This document shows, one piece after another, positions 1 to 7,783 of a stretch of 28,238 bases of DNA. The notes beneath the pieces were generated by a model, which worked only from the letters and a program-made list of their open reading frames with translations, made no database searches and had not been told where the DNA came from. The translations under genes were made by a program, and so were the position numbers. Numbering within the stretch: position 1 is the stretch's first letter; each line of letters starts with the position of its first letter. This stretch comes from Symsagittifera roscoffensis (Eukaryota; Xenacoelomorpha; Acoela; Convolutidae): NCBI RefSeq assembly GCF_963678635.1, contig NC_087064.1, forward strand, positions 1,645,688 to 1,673,925. The letters are read 5' to 3'.

Positions 1-1040
1 AGATAAATTATTTTAACAACTTGATTATTCGAAAAGTTAGAAATTCGTCAATATTTCTGCCCAACAAGACTGCTTGTTTATCAGGGCAAGGCCCTAAATG
101 TTACACCTGCAGCTTAACTGGTCTCAAATAGTTTCGGCTTGCAATTTTTTAAACTATAAGTTTTGCACTGCCAATATTAAGTGGTAGCATTTGAGCAGAA
201 TTAATCAATATGACTATATTTTTAATAGGCCTGAATTCAAATTGAAACGATTATGAGTGAGGATAAAAGCCGAGCATAAAAAATTCGAGCACTGAAACTA
301 TCAAATTACTTTACGAACAGCGATGCCATCCGCATTTTAGTCTAAAGCAAGCATGATCGCTTGGCAACTCTCACATTTCCCGGATTAATACCCATAGGCT
401 GTCAGCTTTTCTAAAATTGGTCTGAAACTAAAAACCCACCCCACGCAGATGTTGTCCTTGTTTTCGTCAAAATTCGGAAAAAAAAGAACTCCGCTAGCGT
501 GTTGCAGTCCAAATCAGTCAATTGAGGATAGATGTTCAACGCAAAACAAGAAACTTCAGAGAGACTTTTTTAAATTTATGAGAACTAAAGGCTACCGCAA
601 CAAGAGAGAAAACTACAGTGAAACTGTTTCAAACATGATAAATAGAATTGCTATTTTAAGCGAAATTTTGTACAGGAATCAACGCAAAATAAGATGATTA
701 AATTGAAACGTTTTCGAGCATATCGGCACCTCAAAAACCTATCTGAAAGAATGCAGTTTATTGTACATGTGATTAACTCATTTGATTTGATAATCACAAA
801 ACAATGCTGATTTGATAATGGGTTTAGACACAAAGCAGTTCAATTAAACCTTGATAAGACTTTTGGTGTATTTTATTTTGCGAACTTTGATCCCAAAAAG
901 TTCACCCAAAAACAATCATTTTTTTGTTTTTTTTTAACAACCAAAATTTACGCCCAAACTAATAGTTCCATTGCTGACAAAATTATCTCATTATGAGCTT
1001 CTTATGTAGTTCAACAAAAATAAGAAAGGTTAAATCTCAT

Positions 1041-1168
1041 TTAAGTAGACTTGCTTAAGTACACTTTTTCATTTAGGTTAAGTAGACTTGCTTAAACAAA
1101 ATTGAGAAGATTATACCATTCTTCACTATCAGAAGATTACACTATCAGAAGATTATACCATTCTGATA
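1041..1168. repeat. short direct repeats (mini-array)
   Basis: The 18-mer TTAAGTAGACTTGCTTAA occurs at 1041-1058 and again at 1078-1095, a 37-bp period. It is followed by two copies of AGAAGATTATACCATTCT (about 1105-1122 and 1147-1164) separated by a duplicated 'cactatcagaagatta' motif. This is a local tandem duplication in non-coding DNA. No function is suggested by the sequence. Confidence 0.7.
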
Positions 1169-1507
1169 GTATGAGCTCTCTTTTTTTCCTACCTAAGTCG
1201 CAAATATTAGCGTTTTATAAAGTGTTCATTTTAATCAGAAACCAGCTATTAAGAGCAGCCAATACTAAGGATATTAGCGCAGGCTTTTATATTAAAAATA
1301 GCACTTTAGCTTCACGGTATCATGAATCTGTAGCGTAGAGGTAGGAAAAGAGACCTGCATTAAAATAAGAGGGTTCGAAACTGGGCAGGGTCGGATATTT
1401 TTAATGAACTTTTTGTGAACTAGTTAAGATGCGCCCGCTGTATAAATTGCGGCTTGTTAGTTGATAGATGTCTTTTTTTTTCGAATTGACTGGTACTGCT
1501 AATGCGT

Positions 1508-1563
1508 CATAATTGGCTTGCGTCACATGACAATTATGCAGACTCATAATTGGCGTGCGTCAC
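1508..1563. repeat. short direct/inverted repeat trio
   Basis: CATAATTGGCTTGCGTCAC at 1508-1526 recurs with one change at 1544-1562. An inverted CAATTATG (1531-1538) lies between the two CATAATTG cores. It is probably a small tandem duplication with a palindromic core in non-coding DNA. Confidence 0.6.
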
Positions 1564-2395
1564 TTTAAAAATTTTGTTGACACAAAGTTCTACTCATTCA
1601 GTTTTCCCAGTAGCGTTAAGGGTTATATTTTTGCTTGTGTATGCGAAATGCAACTTCGCCTCTGTGTAACCTTTGTGAGGCTACAAGGAAGGGACCATTA
1701 TTGCTTCTTTTGTCAAAATTTGGAAAAAATGTACTCCTCTAGCGTGTTGCAGTCAAGTTTTGTCTTCATCAATTTTTGTTTAAACTCAACCCAATTTGAG
1801 CAAAATGCGTTTTTATTACTAAAAGTTTTAATCGTTTTGTCCTGATAAATTGCATGAGCACTGTAGTCAATGCATAGGTTGCGCGCGGTCAAATTGTACG
1901 TCGATTTTAAAAATTTGAGCAAAACTTGAGACATGTCTAGTTGTGGCAGAACCGTTAAAAGTTATTTAAGGTTCTAGCAAAAACAGAATTATTTTTCATC
2001 ATTCGAGAAAATGGAAACAGCTGAAAAACCATTTATTTGGTCGATTAGTTTGACACATTTCTAAGCCGGCTCTGAAAAAACTTAAGCTCAACTTTGCTCG
2101 GTCAAAAAAATTGTCTGACCTATTTTATTCAGCCTGTCGAAACATTAAAATTGGAACCAGTAAGGCGATCATTAACAGGTCAAATTCCAAGTATAAGTCG
2201 AGTATGAAGTTTCAACTCGGATTAGAAACTAGCATAAAAAAGACCCTAATTCCCTAACTTGTCGAACTTTTTTCATTGATGCTTTTCATTCTCTTGTGTA
2301 CTGAAGTCTATAGTTCAGTTTTTTTTTATTCGAAAACTAGCAGTTTGCGAAAAAAGCCCGCGGTTGGATGTTATTTTAAGCTGAGTACAAAATTT

Positions 2396-2956
2396 AAACA
2401 AGACTGCTCGTATCAGGGTGAAACCCTGAATATCCCGACTGCTTTTTAAGGTTTATGGAGCAGTAATAACATAAAAAACTATATGTAATAAATTAAAATT
2501 GAATTTTTTTTTCTAAAATTTTAATTTTTTTAAAAAGAAAATCATCCCCCCACACGCCATATAAAGTACAAAAGGATAAATTTTACTCCTTTTAACAAAT
2601 CAATTATGGCAAATAAGCTTCTTTCAACCAATTTGGAACGATTTCTATGACGGATTAAATCTCCGCTTACGTATTAATAGCGCAAAATATATCGCGCGCT
2701 AATTGTCCAATCTTTAAACCCCCATAACCGTTTCAAAAATGATCACATGTCTAATATCTTTTCGAATTGGCAATCTTTAAACCCCCATAATTTTTTAAAA
2801 AAAGATCACACGTGTAATATTTTTTCAAATTTAAGCTCAGGACAACAATAGCTTTTGTATGATCTAAAAAAATTCCGTCTAAAATGGCTAATTTAAAAGT
2901 CGAAAATTGTCTGAAGAAAAAAAACCCACCCGAGCGCAAATATTCCGTTACTTTCC
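2396..2956 (+). repeat. hairpin-headed non-autonomous repeat, unit A
   Basis: This is the first of the direct units of an interspersed repeat. The head is 'aacaagactgctcgtatc' followed by a stem-loop (CAGGGTGAAACCCTG, 2414-2428) and a 'gaatatcccgactgc' segment. Then come an A/T-rich stretch, a 'ccccccacacgccatataaag' block (about 2546), a CGCG-rich 'atatatcgcgcgctaattgtcc' block (about 2687), a 'tttaaacccccataa' block and a tail ending near 'ccgttactttcc'. It encodes no protein. In this unit the 'tttaaaccccc' block is duplicated (about 2713-2728 and 2775-2790). The far end is diverged, so the right border is approximate. Confidence 0.75.
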
Positions 2957-3002
2957 GGTTAAAATGTGAGCTTGGTAGTGAAGTCGATAAACTGAACTAA
3001 GT

Positions 3003-3542
3003 ACAAGAAGACTGCTCGTGTCAGGGCGAAGCCCTGAATGTTCCGACTGCCGTTTGAGCTTTCATGAGCAGTAATAACAAAAAAAAAATTTAACATAATA
3101 AAAGAAAAAATGAAATTTTTTTTTTCTAAAATTTGAAGTTTTTTTAATAAAAATCATCCCCCCACACGCCATATAAAGTACAAAAAGATAGATTTCGCTC
3201 CTATTATTATATCAATCATGGCATATAAGCTTTCTTGAACCAATTTGGAATGATTTTCATGGTGGATTAACTCTCCGTTTACGCGTTAATAGCGCGATAT
3301 ATATCGCGCGTTAATTGTCCTAAATTGGCCAAAATAGCAATCTTTAAACCCCCGTAACTTTACGAAAAAACAATCACAGGTGAAATATTTTTTCAAATTT
3401 AAGCTCAGGACAACAATAGCTTTCGAATGATATAAAAAAACTCCGTCAAAAATGGCTAGTTAAAAAGTCGAAATTTGTCTGAAGAGAAAAAAACCGACCC
3501 CGAGCACATATATTCCGTTACTTTTGTATCGAAAGTCGGAAC
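3003..3542 (+). repeat. hairpin-headed non-autonomous repeat, unit B
   Basis: This is a second direct copy with the same block order as unit A: a head with perfect stem-loop CAGGGCGAAGCCCTG (3022-3036), 'gttccgactgcc', an A/T-rich spacer, 'ccccccacacgccatataaag', a CGCG block, 'tttaaacccccgtaac', 'gctcaggacaacaatagc', 'aaaatggctagttaaaaagtcg', and the tail 'tatcgaaagtcggaac' (about 3527-3542). GTTCCGACT just after the head and AGTCGGAAC at the tail are inverted copies of each other, like subterminal inverted repeats. No coding capacity. Confidence 0.8.
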
Positions 3543-3652
3543 AAAAATATAATTCAGCTGTGATCATTTTTTGTAAGTTACGGGGGTTTAAAGGTTGGGG
3601 TTGGGACAATTAACGCACTTAATTGTACTTTGTGCTAATCGAAAGTCGGAAC
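3543..3652. repeat. 110-bp inverted partner of 4705-4812
   Basis: This segment lies between units B and C and is close to the reverse complement of about 4705-4812. Both contain, in opposite orientation, 'acaattaagtgcgttaattgtcccaa', a 'tttaaacccccgtaactta' block and 'agctgaattatatttttgttccgac'. It looks like a fragment of a diverged subfamily of the same repeat, captured in inverse orientation. It ends with another 'cgaaagtcggaac' (3640-3652). Confidence 0.7.
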
Positions 3653-4187
3653 AACAAGACTCCTCGTATCAGGGCGAAGCCCTGAATGTTCCGACTGCCT
3701 TTTAAGGTCTGTGGAGCATTAATAAAATGAAAAATTTCAATGTAATAGAAAAAATAAAAAAACAAAAATTTTTTGAGAAAATTTGAGTTTTTATGTAAAA
3801 ACATCCCCCCACACGTCATATTAAGTAAAAAGTGATAGATTTTGCGCCTATTAACAAATCAATTATGGCATAAAAGCATCCTTGAACCAATTTGGAACGA
3901 TTTCTAAGACGGATTAAATCTCCGCTTACGCGTTATAGCGCGAAATTTATCGCGCGTTAATTGTCCCAAATTGGCCGAAATGGCAGTTTTTAAACCCCCA
4001 TAACTTTATGAAAAATGATCACAGGTAAAATATTTTTTCAAATTTAAGCTCAGGACAACAATAGCTTTCGAATGATATAAAAAAATTGCGTCAAAAATGG
4101 CTAGTTAAAAAGTCGAAATTTGTCTGAAGAAAAAAAAAACCCACCCGAGCACAAATTTTCCGTTACTTTTGTATCGAAAGTCGGAAC
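3653..4187 (+). repeat. hairpin-headed non-autonomous repeat, unit C
   Basis: This is a third direct unit, abutting the tail motif of the preceding segment without spacer. The head is 'aacaagactcctcgtatc', the stem-loop CAGGGCGAAGCCCTG is at 3670-3684, and 'gttccgactgcc' is followed by the same internal blocks. The tail 'tatcgaaagtcggaac' ends at 4187. Head-to-tail abutment of a tail motif with a new head occurs at both 3652/3653 and 4187/4188, which suggests insertion at, or replication through, a fixed target. Confidence 0.8.
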
Positions 4188-4430
4188 AACAAGAGTCCTC
4201 GTATCAGCACAAAACCGTGAATGTTCCGAATGCATTTTACGAAATATGGAGTAGTGTTGGTATATGTTTCAGGTATATGGAGTAGATTTTTTCTTAATTT
4301 TTTTAAAAAAAAATCATCTTCTCACAAACTATTTAAAGTACAAAATGATATATCCTGTAACAAGACTGTTTGCATCAAAGCAAAGCTCTGATAAATTTTG
4401 TTATACAGATTTATTGAGTCTCAAATAAAT
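4188..4430 (+). repeat. truncated and degraded heads of the same repeat
   Basis: Two partial heads lie here. The first, from 4188, is 'aacaagagtcctcgtatc' followed by a decayed stem and 'gaatgttccgaatgc', ending near 4260. The second, from about 4358, is 'aacaagactgtttgcatc' followed by a mutated stem and 'ctgataaattttgtta'. Neither is followed by the full set of internal blocks. Confidence 0.6.
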
Positions 4431-4797
4431 TTAGGTTAAAAAATTATTGGCTAAAATATGAATTTTAGGCTGATAATTTCAAATATAAAGGGTTACAATT
4501 TGAGTCTTTATGGAATAATAAAACCGATTAGCTTCATCAATTCAATTTGGAATGTGCTGGATAATAAAAACAAGCAGTTTCCTCAAAGAATGGCAAGTTA
4601 CTAGAGTGGTGTGGGCATTGGGCGGCATGAAAAATTCGATCCCAGCCAGAGTTTTTGAGCGATTTCTAAGACGAGGGATTATAACTCCGTTTACACATGT
4701 TTAGCACAAAGTACAATTAAGTGCGTTAATTGTCCCAAGCCCAACCTTTAAACCCCCGTAACTTACAAAAAATGATTACAGCTGAATTATATTTTTG

Positions 4798-5312
4798 TTC
4801 CGACTTTCGATACGAAATTAACGGAATATTTGTGCTCGGGGTTGGTTTTTTTTTTCTTCAGACAAATTTCGACTTTTTAACTAGCCATTTTTGACGGAAT
4901 TTTTTTATATCATTCAAAAAGTACTGTTGCCTGAGCTTAAGTTTGAAAAGATATTTCACCTGTGATCATTTTTCGTAAGGTTACGGGGGTTTAAAAATTG
5001 CCATTTTGACCAATTTGGGACAATTAACGCGCGATATAATTCGCGCTATTAACGCGTAAGTGAGATTCAATACGTCTTAGAAATTGTTCCAAATTGGTTC
5101 AAGAAAGCTTATATGCCATAATTGATTTGTTAATAGGAGCAAAATCTATCACTTAATACTTATTATGACGTGTGGGGGAATTCAAATTTTAGAAAAAAAA
5201 ATATTAATTTTATTTTTTTACATTAATTTTTTAAAGGTTATTACTGCTCCATAAAACTTAAAAGGCAGTCGGAACATTCAGGGCTTCGCCCTGATACGAG
5301 CAGTCTTGTTAA
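4798..5312 (-). repeat. hairpin-headed non-autonomous repeat, full inverted unit
   Basis: Read on the minus strand this is a full copy. The head 'aacaagactgctcgtatc' begins at about 5312, with the stem-loop at 5279-5293, then 'gttccgactgcc', the A/T spacer, the CGCG block, 'tttaaacccccgtaac' and the tail ending at 4798 with 'tcgaaagtcggaac'. It faces units A-C, so the cluster could form a long foldback structure. Confidence 0.8.
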
Positions 5313-6003
5313 ATTTGAGCTCAGAACAACCATATCTTTTGGATGATAAAGAAAATTTGGTCAAAAATTGCTAACTAAAAAGTCGAAGTTTGTCTGGAGA
5401 AAAAATCACCCCTTCAAAAGTAGTCGAAACAAAAACAACTTTCTGTTTTGTTTTCTTGTAGCAACTAAAATTGAGCGCAACATAAATTTCGCTCCATCTA
5501 AGATTTAACAAGACTGCTCGTGTGTCAGACTAAAGCCCTGAATGTTTCGATTGCCCCATGTCCATAGCGAACAGTTTTTGCGAGCAGCCAATATTGGGAA
5601 TTTTGGACAATATCAAGATCAAGAGTAAAAATTTTAGACGTGCAAAATTAATACGACCAATTAGCGCTAGCCTCAATTCACTTCGGAAGGATTTTCTTGA
5701 ACGGGATGAGTCGCCACGCATAAATAGTTCAAGTTACAATCTCAGGATCATGGCTAAACCCTACAAAGCGCGCATAAATTAAAACGGAGCATGATGGCCA
5801 AATTGGTCATTTCCAAATTCCCAAAACTGTGCAAAAATTTTGGGAGATAAAATATATTTTTTAAATTTGATTTCAAGAGCCAATATCTTCAGTGGGGTCA
5901 AAAATGTTTTGTTCAAAGTTAGTATTCATTCCAATTGCCGACAATTGACTGAATAAAAAACTCAAACTAAGCATAATCATTCTGTTTTCTTCGAAAGTCG
6001 GAA
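5313..6003 (+). repeat. rearranged copies of the hairpin repeat
   Basis: 5313-5430 matches the inner tail half of the unit (gctcagaacaacc..., 'gctaactaaaaagtcg', 'tgtctggagaaaaaat'). A diverged head starts at about 5507 (aacaagactgctcgtgtgtc, 'aaagccctgaatgtttcg'). A diverged tail ends at about 6003 with 'ttcgaaagtcggaac'. Between head and tail, 5558-5782 holds an unrelated less AT-rich segment with a 74-codon plus-strand open frame. I do not recognise it and cannot call it a gene. Confidence 0.5.
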
Positions 6004-7187
6004 CAAAACATACTATTATTCTTAAAATTTGATAATCTAAGCTGTTGTAATCTACATAATGTAAATAGATTATCGAAATATCAATATTTAGCAAATGAAA
6101 TCAGAGATTGTGGTTTATGGCAAATAAAACAGTGATTAGGGGCAAAAATGATGCCCATGGTGACATCAATAGCGGATTTTAAGGGGGGGGGGGCAGGTGG
6201 GTTGCGGATGACTTAAAAATACCGTTTTGACACATCCATTGTTGCTTGACTGACCCTAAAAATTTTCTGAAGGCGCCTTTGGCACCAATAAATAATTATT
6301 TCGAGAGGGGAGTGCGCGCCGAAAAAACGCAGTTTTATCGTCAAAAAATATCCAAAAAATGCCTAAAACTGCCTTTTTGGCCGTTTTTTTAAGTTTGCTT
6401 GGGCGCAGAAAATTTGGTAAAAAGTTGGTCGTTATAGTGATTTGGAAGAGCGCATAAAATCAATTTGGTCGATAAAATCCTAGATTCGCCCCTGGGTGAC
6501 ATTCAAATCGAACATTATGAAGCGGCAACTATTTTCACCGCTGAAGTTTTAACATCTCGTTTTTCAGCCGTTTTCATAAAATTTAGGTAATCAGAAGATA
6601 AAGAACCCAACAAATAGTGTAAAATCTATGAGTTTAATATTTACCGGTCTTAATGTCATATCTTTTTAATGGCGTCTGGTCATATGTTCATCAGGTCATG
6701 ATAGACAACATTGACATGCTCAAGACTATTGTACTGATTTGCAGTTTTTCCAAAAAAAATTGTTATCGTCAATCCTAAATAGGTCAGCTATTTTGGTTTT
6801 TCACACTCTGTCAAAGCCATTAAATGATCCTATTTTTGATTAAGTTTCTGCGCAACAGGCAAAGTTTTTAAAGAAATATCGTTTTTTGATCATTTTTGAA
6901 GTGATCGGCCAAAAACTGGCATTTTGTTTGCGCCCCCTTCAAGATTGGCTTAAATTGTGGCCAAATGAGTCTTTTGAAAAAATGTAGGGAGATCATTTGG
7001 AAATTACCGTCTTAAAATACCAGAATCTATTCAAAAATGATGCGGTAATCAGAATTGATAGTGGAAATGTTTGAAACTTTGAACAACCCCCCCCCCCCCC
7101 CCACCCCCTTCGCCTCCCCCCTCCTTTTCGGGTGTGCTCCTCCCATCCCGTTCCCTGGCACGCTACTGGCCATATAATATATTAAGT
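6004..7187. other. non-coding sequence with G11 and C16 tracts
   Basis: No gene is visible. A run of 11 G lies at 6183-6193 and a run of 16 C at 7087-7102, followed by further C-rich sequence to about 7155. The two runs are in opposite orientation about 0.9 kb apart. Between them are runs such as 'ccaaaaaatgcctaaaactgcc' and 'attcgcccctgggtgac'. This resembles a decayed DNA transposon, but I could not define terminal inverted repeats or a target duplication. Confidence 0.35.
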
Positions 7188-7290
7188 TTAACTACAGCAG
7201 CAAAAGATGAGAAGCAGGAATTCTTTTAGTCTGTGAGAAGTTGTGGATACTGCCTCGTCTTCATGCGCAACGTGAACACTTCCGTCCTCT
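7188..7290 (-). CDS. probable 3' exon of the PTB-domain host gene
   Basis: On the minus strand a strong acceptor, GTTTTTGTTGTTGCAG, ends at 7291. It is followed by sequence clearly less AT-rich than its surroundings. The previous exon (15103-15718) ends one base into a codon. Splicing to this AG, or to a second AG two bases further on, completes a Glu codon in either case. The first choice reads 21 more codons to TAA at 7226-7228. The second reads an acidic continuation to TAA at 7188-7190 and suits the acidic end of the previous exon better. If correct, the intron was about 390 bp before the LTR element inserted into it. No polyadenylation signal is obvious downstream. The call is an inference from splice-site quality, phase and composition; there is no homology support. 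Confidence 0.45.
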
Positions 7291-7499
7291 CTGCAACAAC
7301 AAAAACTAATTTAACAACTTTTTTTATAATTACTGCAATCCATAAAAACGAGAATGGAAGTTTTTAATATTACCAAATAAAAAGCCCTTAGTTTAAGACT
7401 GAACCGAACAACTTTTAGCCGAAGCGTTTTGATTAAGTCACAATTTTTTGGCGGTCGGAAGGCGCGGGTGGTGATTTACAGAATTGAAAGCGTAAACTA

Positions 7500-7504
7500 T
7501 AACC
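7500..7504. other. left target-site duplication (imperfect)
   Basis: TAACC directly precedes the 5' LTR, and AAACC (14927-14931) directly follows the 3' LTR. Four of five bases match. Ty3/gypsy integrases usually duplicate 4-6 bp, so this is consistent with a simple insertion followed by one substitution. Confidence 0.6.
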
Positions 7505-7783
7505 TGTGGTGCGTCGTTGTTTAGTCTTAAACATGACGTCATCAGTGTGCTAGCTATTCGTGCTAAACTCCATTATCGGTCAAGGTCGTTACCGACCTGC
7601 CAATCCACTTGAACCTTAACAGCATGCGCTCTATTCATTCTCTGTTCAACTTATGAAAGATTTAAGTTGTATTTACTTCTATTGTCATGACATTATTTAA
7701 ATACTAATCTATCTATATTATCTATATGATAAAATAACAAGGAGAATTGATTCTTGTTTTAAACTGTCTTTCGACGTTTCACA
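7505..7783 (+). repeat. 5' LTR
   Basis: 279 bp, TG...CA ended and the same length as the 3' LTR. It differs from it at two sites (in 'gataaaataac' and 'gttttaaactg', where the 3' LTR has t and g). It contains the palindrome TGACGTCA (7534-7541), a short stem ggtcg/cgacc (7584-7597) and an AT-rich 'ttatttaaata' block (about 7693) that could serve as a core promoter element. The last base of the LTR is also the first base of the gag start codon. Confidence 0.95.
7534..7541. promoter_or_regulatory. CRE/ATF-type palindrome TGACGTCA in the LTR
   Basis: The perfect 8-bp palindrome TGACGTCA is the consensus cAMP-response element bound by CREB/ATF bZIP proteins. It lies 30 bp into the LTR, in the expected U3 region, and is repeated unchanged in the 3' LTR at 14677-14684. 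A role in element transcription is inference. Confidence 0.45.

Larger units (their letters stand above)
1..2395. other. AT-rich intergenic sequence without a supported gene
   Basis: I see no convincing coding region here on either strand. Short open frames exist (for example 449-697 plus), but they have no recognisable domain, are lysine/asparagine-rich as expected from AT-rich DNA, and lack clear splice borders. The sequence holds old repeat debris. A segment around 455-500 and a diverged copy around 1705-1755 share a 'tagcgtgttgcagtc' core. The head motif of the hairpin repeat family found further right (aacaagactgctt... followed by a 'cagggc' stem) occurs in degraded form at about 64-100. 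Confidence 0.6.

Noticed and set aside
449-697. 82-codon plus-strand open frame
   Set aside because: It has AT-driven composition and no domain, and part of it is a diverged repeat also seen near 1705-1755.
5279-5293. Rho-independent terminator-like hairpin
   Set aside because: The stem-loop is the recurrent head of a eukaryotic repeat family and not a bacterial transcription terminator.
5558-5782. 74-codon plus-strand open frame beginning MSIANSFCEQ, and its minus-strand counterpart
   Set aside because: The segment is less AT-rich than its surroundings, but it lies within a rearranged repeat unit, matches no domain I recognise and has no clear splice borders.
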